Shown here piece after piece: positions 1 to 10,467 of a DNA stretch of 64,000 nucleotides. How positions within the stretch are numbered: position 1 is the first letter of the stretch; each line of letters starts with the position of its first letter. A program made the position numbers and the translations under genes. Source of the DNA: Henricia sp. BOLD:AAB3569 (Eukaryota; Echinodermata; Asteroidea; Spinulosida; Echinasteridae); NCBI GenBank assembly GCA_037783545.1, contig JBBELK010000011.1:1364001-1428000 (forward strand). The letters run 5' to 3'. The notes under the pieces are model-generated. The model did no database searches. It was not told where the DNA came from and was given only the letters and a program-made list of their open reading frames with translations.

Positions 1-190
1 AGCAATGCATTTTGTGACATTTCACTTTACACCTGCCCCCGTATTCAGCTGTGCTGCACATCCCCCAATTGCTTAATCATAACAAATGACACATCATCGA
101 AAAGAGGAATAACAGGGCTTTCCAATGATACCAAATTCAAGGGAAATTGTCAGTCAAACTTGACTTTCCGAACTTTTTTGAGGAGTTTAT
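1..190 (+). mobile_element. One end of a palindromic MITE (family G)
   Basis: This segment matches the right half of a longer inverted-repeat element at 43546-43950 (same order of blocks, ending in GAGGAGTTTA here and GAGTAGTTTA there). The left half is outside the window or lost. It has no coding capacity. Confidence 0.75.
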
Positions 191-242
191 TACATTGGGA
201 AAAAGTTAACAAGCTGATCATTACAATACCTGAAAGCTGCTC

Positions 243-395
243 ATGATGACAAATGAATTCCAACAGAAGAGAGACATGCACGTGGAGTCCAATAGTCCAG
301 GTGAGGCCAAGCATGGGCAGCAACACAAGGGAGCTTCACAAACTGGTCCTGTTGATAGGAAACGAAAGAAATGTTCACACAGCACTGCCACATAA
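243..395 (+). other. Possible exon or short ORF with a basic cluster
   Basis: A short open frame encodes a hydrophilic peptide with a basic cluster (DRKRKK) resembling a nuclear localisation signal. A usable acceptor (CCAACAG) precedes AAGAGAGAC and a donor-like CCAG/gtgagg lies about 35 bases on. No family is recognised and the antisense strand is also open, so this may be chance. The rest of 191-430 shows nothing else. Confidence 0.15.
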
Positions 396-430
396 ACCGT
401 TTCCTCCACCCCTCCCCAAGGCTTCCCCAC

Positions 431-3400
431 CCAGGGCTCAGTGGTTAGTTGACAATTTGTACTAACTGGCGAGACCCGTTACTTGATTTAAATGCATGAC
501 CAGGTCTCAGTGGTTAGTTGACAATTTGTACAAACTGGCGAGACCTGTTACTTGATTTAGATACATGACCAGGTCTCAGTGGTTAGTTGACAATTTGTAC
601 TAACTGGCGAGACCTGTTACTTGATTTAAATACATGACCAGGTCTCAGTGGTTAGTTGACAATTTGTACTAACTTGCGAGACCTGTTACTTGATTTAAAT
701 ACATGACCAGGTCTCAGTGGTTAGTTGACAATTTGTACTAACTGGCGAGACCTGTTTACTTGATTTAAATACATGACCAGGTCTCAGTGGTTAGTTGACA
801 ATTTGTACTAACTGGCGAGACCTGTTACTTGATTTAAATGCATGACCAGGTCTCAGTGGTTAGTTGACAATTTGTACTAACTGGCGAGACCTGTTACTTG
901 ATTTAAATACATGACCAGGTCTCAGTGGTTAGTTGACAATTTGTACTAACTGGCGAGACCTGTTACTTGATTTAAATACATGACCAGGACTCAGTGGTTG
1001 GTTGACAATTTGTACTAACTGTCGAGACCTGTTACTTGATTTATATACATGACCAGGTCTCAGTGGTTAGTTGACAATTTGTACTAACTGGCGAGACCTG
1101 TTTACTTGATTTAAATACATGACCAGGACTCAGTGGTTGGTTGACAATTTGTACTAACTGGCGAGACCTGTTACTTGATTTATATACATGACCAGGTCTC
1201 AGTGGTTAGTTGACAATTTGTACTAACTGGCGAGACCTGTTACTTGATTTAAATACATGACCAGGACTCAGTGGTTAGTTGACAATTTGTACTAACTGGC
1301 GATGCCTGTTACTTGATTTGAATACATGACCAGGCCTCAGTGGTTAGTTGCCAATTGTGTACTAACTGGCGAGACCTGTTACTTGATTTAAATACATGAC
1401 CAGGTCTCAGTGGTTAGTTGACAATTTGTACTAACTGGCGAGACCTGTTACTTGATTTAAATACATGACCAGGTCTCGGTGGCTAGTTGACAATTTGTAC
1501 TAACTGGCGAGACCTGTTACTTGATTTAAATACATGACCAGGTCTCGGTGGCTAGTTGACAATTTGTACTAACTGGCGAGACCTGTTACTTGATTTAAAT
1601 ACATGACCAGGTCTCAGTGGATAGTTGACAATTTGTACTAACTGGCGAGACCTGTTACTTGATTTAAATACATGACCAGGTCTCAGTGGCTAGTTGACAA
1701 TTTGTACTAACTGGCGAGACCTGTTACTTGATTTAAATACATGACCAGGTCTCAGTGGTTGGTTGACAATTTGTACTAACTGGCGAGACCTGTTACTTGA
1801 TTTAAATACATGACCAGGTCTCAGTGGTTGGTTGACAATTTGTACTAACTGGCGAGACCTGTTACTTGATTTAAATACATGACCAGGTCTCAGTGGCTGG
1901 TTGACAATTTGTACTAACTGGCGAGACCTGTTACTTGATTTAAATACATGACCAGGTCTCAGTGGTTAGTTGACAATTTGTACTAACTGGCGAGACCTGT
2001 TACTTGATTTAAATACATGACCAGGTCTCAGTGGTTAGTTGACAATTTGTACTAACTGGCGAGACCTGTTACTTGATTTAAATACATGACCAGGTCTCAG
2101 TGGTTAGTTGACAATTTGTACTAACTGGCGAGACCTGTTACTTGATTTAAATACATGACCAGGTCTCAGTGGTTAGTTGACAATTTGTACTAACTGGCGA
2201 GACCTGTTACTTGATTTAAATACATGACCAGGTCTCAGTGGTTAGTTGACAATTTGTACTAACTGGCGAGACCTGTTACTTGATTTAAATACATGACCAG
2301 GTCTCAGTGGTTAGTTGACAATTTGTACTAACTGGCGAGACCTGTTACTTGATTTAAATACATGACCAGGTCTCAGTGGTTAGTTGACAATTTGTACTAA
2401 CTGGCGAGACCTGTTACTTGATTTAAATACATGACCAGGTCTCAGTGGTTAGTTGATAATTTGTACTAACTGGCGAGACCTGTTACTTGATTTAAATACA
2501 TGACCAGGTCTCAGTGGTTAGTTGACAATTTGTACTAACTGGCGAGACCTGTTACTTGATTTAAAATACATGACCAGGACTCAGTGGTTAGTTGAAAATT
2601 TTTACTAACTGGCGAGACCTGTTACTTGATTTAAATACATGACCAGGACTCAGTGGTTAGTTGAAAATTTTTACTAACTGGCGAGACCCGTTAATTGATT
2701 TAAATACATGACCAGGTCTCAGTGGTTAGTTGACAATTTGTACTAACTTGCGAGACCTGTTACTTGATTTAAATACATGACCAGGACTCAGTGGTTAGTT
2801 GAAAACTTTTACTAACTGGCGAGACCCGTTAATTGATTTAAATACATGACCAGGTCTCAGTGGTTAGTTGACAATTTGTACTAACTTGCGAGACCTGTTA
2901 CTTGATTTAAATACATGACCAGGTTTCAGTGGTTAGTTGACAATTTGTACTAACTTGCGAGACCTGTTACTTGATTTAAATACATGACCAGGACTCAGTG
3001 GTTAGTTGAAAATGTTTACTAACTGGCGAGACCCGTTTATTGATTTAAATACATGACCAGATCTCAGTGGTTAGTTGACAATTTTTACTAACTGGCGAGA
3101 CCTGTTACTTGATTTAGATACATGACCAGGGCCCAATTTCATAAAACATGTTAGCACCCGATATTTGATTAAGCAGCACTCTCTCCATTTCATAAAACTG
3201 TTTAAGCACTAGCAAACCAAACGGCATGCTAACCTACCGATTTTTTGCTAACGTGACACCATCTTTTTTCTTCGCCATTCTCGGCAAAATTCAAGACATA
3301 TTTTCCAACAGATACACAACTTTCAGCTGTTGTTGAAATATTCCAGTCGGCGACAGGCAAGGGTCTTCTGCGGTAGTGATATTAATCCCAAAATGGAAAC

Positions 3401-3665
3401 ATAACGAATGATTGTATTTGAAAATGTTGACATTTACTCATGAAAGCAGACGATGAACGCGTTCGAACAAAACATACGACAGCGTTGCGCGCGCACTCTC
3501 TTTGCGCGCTTAGAACAACAAGCTTTATGAAATACGCCCGTGCTTGAGCGAATATTCCTGCTATGCTTAATCCAAATGTTTGATTAAGCGTAACATGTTT
3601 TATGAAATTGGCCCCTGGACTCAGTGGTTATTTGACAATTTGTACTAACTGGCGAGACCTGTTAC
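431..3665. repeat. 69-bp satellite array, about 39 tandem units plus one beyond a MITE
   Basis: Near-identical 69-bp units run from about 431 to 3128; a last, diverged unit (3616-3665) follows an inserted MITE. Each unit contains an imperfect palindrome: GGTCTC and TTAGT on the left, ACTAA and GAGACC on the right, around an AT-rich centre, then a spacer with TTACTTGATTTAAATACATG. Middle units (about 1900-2570) are almost identical. Units from about 2578 to 3060 are more diverged and partly alternate between a type with GAAAA and CCCGTTAATT and a type with CTTGCG. A few units carry 1-bp insertions. No ORF crosses the array. Confidence 0.97.
3129..3615. mobile_element. MITE of the GGGCCCAATTTCAT family inserted in the satellite
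   Basis: The element begins GGGCCCAATTTCATAAAACA and ends with the inverted counterpart, TGTTTTATGAAATTGGCCCC. It sits inside a satellite unit, with array sequence on both sides, so it is younger than the array. The interior is non-coding and holds a second, smaller inverted block. Relatives occur at 39912, 52852, 54142, 54813 and 56259. Confidence 0.85.
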
Positions 3666-3802
3666 TCTACCAATTTGTTCTTGAATTTTAAATGGGAACA
3701 TTAAAATTGCTCACTTCCTTCCTTCCGGCCGGATGAACGATTTCAATGTTAATTTTAGTGGATTTTTGTAGTATTGGTGCAAGATGCTTTTGTGTGAATA
3801 AA

Positions 3803-4003
3803 CCCTTTCACGGTTATCGACGCCATCTTGTTCACGGGGCAATTCGAACACTCATTGCTGTCTGCGTGCGCGGACATGGCGGATCGTATACGAATGCATT
3901 GTTAGGTCACTGTGCATTAGTTACGATCGGCGCACGCACACGGCAATGCGTGTTCGACGTGCCCCGTGAACAAGATGGCGTCGCGTCGATAACCCTGAAA
4001 GGG
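3803..4003. mobile_element. MITE family A, copy 1 (CCCTTTCACGG ends)
   Basis: About 200 bp with long terminal inverted repeats: CCCTTTCACGGTTATCGACG at the left and the complementary end, CGATAACCCTGAAAGGG, at the right. A second copy lies in the first RCAN intron (12168-12354). The 96-residue ORF across it is a by-product of the palindrome. Confidence 0.85.
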
Positions 4004-4883
4004 ATTATTGTTCAACCGCTGGGCCATATTATTTAACACCAACAATTACCAAGAGAGGGCGCTATATGCAAATAATCATCTCGCATCAGACTGTGGGGAA
4101 AAAGGGAATGGTAAACATTGCACTAAAATTAGCGAGTTCAGTGAAAAACGTAAAATTGACGATTGTATCTGGAAGCGTGGGGAAAATGGCCCAAAACTTT
4201 GCGATATTTAGAATAGTTCTAGTTGCTCAAATTCGATTTTAAAATAATTTTTGAAGAGATGGAGGATCCCCTTTTCAAGTGATGTCTCAAATTGTACGAA
4301 ATGCCGAGTTTAACACTGATAAATTTACCTTCCAATTTGACATACTCGGCAAATTATATTTGTGGGTTGCCGAAGGGCGCGGCCATCTTGCTTGATGACG
4401 TTGCAGACAGACGTCATCAAAAGGCCTCTGTGACCTTTCTCTTTTGACTTATGACCTTTGTTCCGTTTTCATCGTGAAGATTACGAAACACGCTCTCGAT
4501 TGATACCATGTTTGTTGTATTTTGGTGGAGGGGACACCGTCGTCTAGTCTGTTTATTTTGCACTAAAAACAGGTAATTTTCATGTTCAATTTGTAAAGAA
4601 AATGATGGATTTTAGTACTAAAGGAATTTGAGACACCATCTGAAACCATTATAAATGAAAGGAATGGATATTTTTAGTTAAGAATGACATAAAAAATGAC
4701 AGTTTAGCGCTAGCGAAAAATGGCGACACATAAATTTTCAACGCCATGTAACTTAGTCCGAGACCTACTTCAAAACGTAGCGTATCACTAGCAGGAGCTC
4801 ATGGGGCCGGTGTGTATAAATTGCGGGCCTCCTATACCTGGCGGCGCCGGCGGTGATGGGCGAGGTGGGTAGGCATGACATGT
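4004..4883. other. Intergenic, nothing recognised
   Basis: AT-rich sequence without a convincing ORF, exon or repeat with a second copy in the window. The short ORF at 4008-4211 has no recognisable features. Confidence 0.6.
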
Positions 4884-5210
4884 CATGTATAAGGGTGGGG
4901 TTGATGCCAGGGTGGGGTTGATGCCAGGGTGGGGTTGATGCCAGGGTGGGGCTGATGCCAGGGTGGGGCTGATGCCAGGGTGGGGTTGATGCCATGCAGG
5001 GTGGGGCTGATGCCAGGGTGGGGCTGATGCCATTGGGTGGGGCTGATGCCATTGGGTGGGGCTGATGCTTGGGGCTGATTGGCTGGATTGAATAGTAGGG
5101 CTGGTGTGTGGGGCTGGTGGGTGGAGCTCATGGGCGGGGCTGGTGGGTGGGGCTGATGGGCGGGGCTCACAGGGCGGGGCTGATGGGCGGGGCTCACAGG
5201 GCGGGGCTGG
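4884..5210. repeat. G-rich 17-bp minisatellite (GGTGGGGCTGATGCCAG)
   Basis: Tandem units of about 17 bp at 4890-5075 grade into shorter GGGCGGGGCTGATG-type units up to about 5210. All G-runs are on the plus strand. The three overlapping minus-strand ORFs rich in Pro, His and Ser are reading-frame artefacts of a repeat whose period is not a multiple of three. Confidence 0.93.
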
Positions 5211-6607
5211 TAGTACAATTCTTTTCTTTTTTTTAAATGCCATGTAGCAACCCAACTATCCATCAGTGCAGCACCGTCCAGTCAGTGTGTCGAAAAAGAC
5301 GGTAAAACCTCCATTTTTAAACAAACCATATCTTTTCTATATTAAAAGGTATGGATTTGATTCCAACATCAACGAATAGAGTTTTAAAAGGGCTTTTTAA
5401 TGATACTAAACTTGTTAGCTTTCATAAAAGGACAAAATAGTAACTTGTGATAATATTAGGAGAGCGATGTCAAATCAAAATTTACAGACAGGAAGTGGTC
5501 AAATTTTAATGTAAAAAATGGCATAACTCAATAATGGTTTGAGATATGAAGCTGATTCAAACACCGTTGGATTTCTCTTGGAACGAGCTTTCCGTTAATA
5601 CCATATTTGTTATGATTTGGGTAAAGAATCTAAAATCCACTGAACTCACTACTAAAATTAAGTAAAAATACACTAAAAAAAGTCTTTCCTTGGCTTTTCT
5701 CATTCTAAATAAGCTATTTCACCTTCCAATTGATCTCGCAAAGCCATAAATCTTTCTCCTTTTATAAAATAGCAACACAATCTGGTAAATAAACTTACCT
5801 TACCATAGCCATGCTTTAATACTCCGAAGTTCCAACACGTGCCACAAAAAAGCATTCGTATTTTCCAGCAATATCGCCCTCTATTGACTAAAAGTGTAAT
5901 AATGTTCCTAGACTGGTTCCAGGACCACATATTACACATACGCACACAAATAAGTGTGCGTTTCTGGAATATGAGGTCCGGAAACCAGTCTATAATGTTC
6001 CGCGCACAGTAAACTGGTTTCCAGTACATACACAACTCTATGGTGCCCATGGGTTGCAATAATTTGTAGGGCACGAGAACCAGTCTACAACAAATTAATC
6101 AAACACATTAAAAATTTGGCAAAGTATGGATAAAGCTAGTTTATGGGCAAAAAAAATTCTGGGACAAAAATGATGGGCATCTTTATGCTAAACCCCAAAA
6201 ACCCAAATAAGTCATAACAGGCGCGGATCCAGAGGGGGAGTTTTGGGGGTCAAAACCCCTCCCTGCTCCGACACCAAACAATATAATGTAATGCATTTTG
6301 TGTGTGTCCGCCTGTCCGAAACAAGCTGACATAAAAATCTAACGGACAAAACCCCTCCCTCGTGGCAAAACCCCCTCCTGGAAAAATTCCTGGATCCGCC
6401 CCTGCATAACAGATTTCATAAAAACCTCAAATTGTCCAACAAATTTTGCACTTTTTTTAAATTGAATAAACATCCCGTACACACAATGTTTGAAATGAAT
6501 ACATGGTTTATTTAGACCTGGTACTGTACATTGTATATATAAATATCAATAACACATATTTTTTGGTAACAAAAATGCACAGGAGGGATGAAATTTTGAG
6601 GGTTTTT
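5211..6607. other. Intergenic with small palindromic repeats
   Basis: No gene is visible. A palindrome at about 5905-5995 (CTAGACTGGTTCCAGGACC against GGTCCGGAAACCAGTCTA) is related to one at 24237-24325. A segment at 6220-6400 carries two inverted copies of a CCCCTCCC-rich block around GGATCC. The rest is AT-rich and uninformative. Confidence 0.5.
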
Positions 6608-6991
6608 GGTATTTTTTTCGTATCGTTGAACAAAGATTTAAAGAAATTACCTCCTGAAATCAACAGATCATCCAATTTTAAGATATACTTCCCACTTGCA
6701 CTTCTGAGATAAGTTATAAAATCACTGCATAAAGTAATGCACAAAATTACGGCGCGAGCGGTCCGTGCGTTAGCGCGACAACAGAGGGCGCTGTGCGCCG
6801 TGAATGGTTATCTTGTGCCCTAGTTAACTGAATGCAATTTTTGAAGGAGAAAATGTGATTTTTCTACAGAAAAGAAACATTTGCGACAAAAGTGCAAGTG
6901 GGAAGTATTTCTTTAAAAAAATTGGATTATCTGTTGATTTCAGGAGGTAATTTCCTTCAAATTTTTGTTCAATGTATACGGAAAGAATACC
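6608..6991. mobile_element. MITE family B, copy 1
   Basis: Terminal inverted repeats of about 110 bp run from GGTATTTTTTTCGTATC to GTATACGGAAAGAATACC. The core carries GCGCGACAACAGAGGGCGCT. A second copy, including the same core, is in RCAN intron 1 (12845-13243). The opposing ORFs of 69 and 78 residues arise from the left arm. Confidence 0.85.
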
Positions 6992-7130
6992 GTTTCTTTT
7001 CCAAATATCTTCTACAGTGCTCGAGTACTGTCATACCTCATACATAGTGATACAGTACAAAGTTGCCATATGAACATTTAGTGTTTTTTATACTGGTCAT
7101 TCGAACAAAGCATTACAACAATATACTTCA

Positions 7131-7740
7131 CAAGTTGACAAGAAAAACCAACTAAAAGTGTTGATAGCAATGGTGTGGTGTACTGTGGCGGAGCGGTCTA
7201 GTGGATCGTACTCAAAACCTGGATTAGTTCCAAAGGTAGTGGGTTCGAATCCCGGTCTGGTCCATCCATGGTGCGTGTACCCTTGAGCAAGGTACTTTGC
7301 CACGCATTGCTTCTCTCCACCCAGGAGCAAAATGGGTACCTGTGAGGGTAGCGAAAGATTATGTGTTTGATTAGTCGTTGAGTGCCTAATAGGCAGCCGG
7401 GGCTGTATACTCCCCAGGGAGCTGAGAAGGATTAAGGAATGATATTACTGAGCCCAATGACCAGGGGTAATAATGCAGAAAGCGCATTGATAGATTATCT
7501 GAAATGCGCTATATAAGAAACTGCCTATAAACACCACAGGATTTTTCCCCGTGTAAAATGATACCTTTGTGGGAGAAATTGCCAACTGAAAAATTGTCTG
7601 AAGTCATTTTTTACCATTCATTCAACACAAAACCATGCATGGACTTTTCAGGTTTTCTGAAGTATTACTGCATCTATGTGGCTGAAATTTCTACAAGGCA
7701 GTTTATCAAAATTATTCTTTATATAGTTATGTAATGCTGT
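7131..7740 (+). repeat. Interspersed repeat split by a SINE
   Basis: The two flanks of the SINE at 7183-7535 match, in inverted orientation, one continuous segment at 63023-63310. Shared landmarks are AGTGTTGATAGCAATGGT on one side and AAACACCACA then AAATTGCCAACTGAA on the other. The uninterrupted copy is therefore an empty-site relative. Confidence 0.75.
7183..7535 (+). mobile_element. tRNA-derived SINE, family B, full length
   Basis: The 5' head is tRNA-like, with an A-box-like GGCGGAGCGGTCTAGTGG and a B box GGTTCGAATCC. A body follows (CCCTTGAGCAAGG, CTCTCCACCCAGG) and a tail with GCGCTATATAAGAA. It would be transcribed by RNA polymerase III from the plus strand. A partial copy is at 36835-36995. 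Confidence 0.85.
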
Positions 7741-7929
7741 TCCTGTTTTTAAAAGTTTTTTAACCCTTTAATCTACACAAGTATTCATTGACAAATACAA
7801 TAAATGTGCACCACTTGGTGGAAAACAACATATATATACAACTCTATTTACTATTATTTGCTGTTAGAATATTCACATACAGAATGTATACTATTACCAA
7901 AATAAAAAAGATGAGAATTTAACTACTGT

Positions 7930-8077
7930 ATAGACCGTATTGAATAGCCGCCATTTTGTGGGGCAGTTTCTTTGTTCCTTGAGGACATGCATGGTTGCAC
8001 ATATTGTGCTTCCATTGTTGAACGGTTTAAGTAACAAAAGGTGCCCCATGAAATGGCGGCTATTCGATACGGTCTAT
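7930..8077. mobile_element. MITE family C, copy 1, complete
   Basis: A palindromic element starting TAGACCGTATTGAATAGCCG and ending with its complement, CGGCTATTCGATACGGTCTA. Its centre contains CATGCATGGTTGCACATATT. It is non-coding. Confidence 0.85.
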
Positions 8078-8169
8078 ACCCACGCTGGGTGGAAATGCGG
8101 TGTGTCTAAATACAATAAATTAACATACATACACTGTGTTTGGAAAATTTGCATGTGTAGACTATATGT

Positions 8170-8300
8170 ATAAACCGTATCGAATAACCGCCATCTTGTG
8201 GGGCAGTTTCTTTGTTCCTTGAGAACATGCATGGTTGCACATATTGTGCTTACATTGTTAAACAGTTTAAGTAACAAAAGGTGCCCCACAAGATGGCAGC
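8170..8300. mobile_element. MITE family C, copy 2, right end missing
   Basis: This repeats the preceding element nearly base for base from AAACCGTATCGAATAACCG to ACAAGATGGCAGC. It then stops where an unrelated segment (CGGGATCAGCGCCGG) begins. The terminal part of the right arm is missing, consistent with replacement or insertion by the following repeat. Confidence 0.8.
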
Positions 8301-8905
8301 TCGGGATCAGCGCCGGATCACAAACTGAGTGTAAACGCTTTCGGGACAAAATTGGCCCCGGATCAAACCCCGAGATTTTGGTCTCACGTCGGTGGAGGGT
8401 CGAACCCCGAGCTCGGGTCCGGGATCAGTTTGCGGTTAGATAAGCAATTAATCTTACCGCATCCGCTCTACAGCCGTAGCGGGGGAAAAGCCCGCGAAAT
8501 TCAAACGGCCTTGCACACTGTACACGTACACGCAGGTGTGAACTCACTGACAATCGCGGACGTCCCTTTGTTCCTCTTTTGTTTGGACATAGTCTATTTT
8601 TCCTTACTCTCGTTGGTTTTGTACAGGAGCGAATCGCGGACGTTCACTTGCCAATCGCGGACGATATTGTTCTCTTTGTTAGACCTCCCTAAAACGTCCA
8701 CGATTGTTTGGGAGAACAAGCGCACATTGTTTGTACATGCACACATACAGCATATAGCATGACCTTTGACTGCAACTTCTGGCGCTGCACTCGAGATCAA
8801 CTACAGAATGTAAACACGGCTCTCCGAATCATTGCGGTTAACATTGACGCATTCTTATCAGGGGATCAATCGTGATCCCGAACTCGGGACTAGTGTAAAC
8901 ACGGT
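8301..8905. repeat. Probable non-autonomous element with CGGGATCA ends
   Basis: Related blocks recur at both ends and inside: CGGGATCAGCGCCGGATCA near the left, GTCCGGGATCAGTTTGCGG at 8417-8436 and, inverted, TGATCCCGAACTCGGGACTA near 8873-8892. Each is followed by or near GTGTAAAC. The central part has ORFs of no recognisable family. It abuts the truncated MITE C copy. Confidence 0.5.
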
Positions 8906-10467
8906 GTTAAACTGGGCATTAAACTGTTATTAAGTACTGTTACATGAAAAAGGGAATTTTACAATCAGAATTTATTTATGATTTTCTAAATGACAACTGT
9001 AAATAACGCATGGGAGAAAATTGAATTTTTAGCAGATTACCAAATATAACGCATACAGCTCTGTCCTTGCTGGCATACAAAGAAAAAATTGTGAACAAAA
9101 ATTTCTTTTTTTTACCAGACATTCAATGGATAACTTTTTGAATACCTTCAATCATGAATTAATTTATCCACGTGTTAATTACAGTTCAGAGATATTTTAC
9201 AAGGATTTTGGAATCTACGGGGGTGTAACGACTCTAGAAAAAAACAATGTAATTTTATCTTTATAATATTGTGCAAATGGAATTTGACATATTTCGAGTG
9301 TAGTGACCAGCACAATCCTGAAAGTCAAACGTGCGAGAGGCAAAGTTTTGGTCAAGATCTTTAAAGATATTTAAAAAAAAAAAATCATAATTATTAAATA
9401 CACGTATACTTACATGTGAAAGTAGTCCCACTGTGATTATATACCGAACTTGTGTCAGAGTCTTTATATTGGGTTGGGAAAGTCTTTAAAAAAAAGAGGA
9501 AAAACACTTGTAAATTATCGAGATAATTGATAAAAAATACCACCTACATGTACCTATTTCCTTATGCATATCTGTTTACGGAAATCCTAGGAATTTGTTT
9601 ACGATGTCGGCAACATCATTAATTTTTATCATAAATTCTGCAACAAATCTGCCTATGCGTCGCACCATATTTAAACTTTCCCAGCTCTTTCGCGATTGAG
9701 GATGACGTAAACCATGCAATAAGTTTCAATGGTTGAATCATGACTTGTCTTGTTTCCCGACACAACACGCTGTTAATATACATTCTGTAGTGACCCGACC
9801 GTGCACTTGAGCGTATTTGATGGAGGATGCATGTTTATGTGAATAAATTGGCGACCGAGTTATTTGACCGCTGAAGAAGTTGAATGTTTGGCCGGATTTA
9901 GCGTGCATTATGCCTCGTTGCATTGTTGCGGAATGTGTGAGCATGCCAGGGACAATTTTGGGCATTGTCTACAAATATTTCTAGAGAGACAGAATTCCTT
10001 CGAGCATCCAGCAAATTTAAAAACGTGAAAAAGTAAGCGTAACAAACAGTTGTTAACATGCAGTATGATCTCTATGACGTCACGCCCCCTCGAGTCTGGG
10101 TGCTAAATTGCAAAACATGGCAGCTTACATGATGCCTATTTAGACGCCAATTAAAAGTGATTTTTCTCATAGTCAGAATGGATCCGGCTTGAAAATAAAC
10201 ACTCCTCTGTGCCATTTAATTAACCAAATTTGCAATACTGGAAATATTTTGGGGAAATAAGCAATCTTCAGCGAGTGTTTTCTCTTCCTTTAAAAAGGTT
10301 GCAAGTATGACACGTGTCGTGCAAAACATCTGCAAGAATTTCTGCAGAGGGATAACTTACTAACCCTGAATCCTGTCTTCATGAAGTGTGTAATTGTTCC
10401 TTGTTTAGCAATAATGGCCTAACTTGACTTACAATTAAAAGAGGGATTTTGTAGGATCACGGACTGA
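8906..10467. other. Intergenic downstream of RCAN
   Basis: AT-rich, with no confident exon. A segment at about 9600-10150 shares short blocks (CTCTGCAAC/TCTGCAAC, GCGCCATATTT/CACCATATTT, then TTACATGA) with the MITE at 55339-55645, so it is probably an old diverged relative. A short ORF at 9908 begins Met-Pro-Arg-Cys with a second Cys five residues later. It is too short to assign. Confidence 0.45.

Noticed and set aside
431-3665. CRISPR-like array of regular repeats
   Set aside because: There are no variable spacers: the whole 69-bp period is repeated, and the surrounding genes are animal genes.
4765-5263. Three overlapping minus-strand ORFs of 95-155 residues rich in His, Pro and Ser
   Set aside because: All are translations of the 17-bp G-rich minisatellite in different frames.
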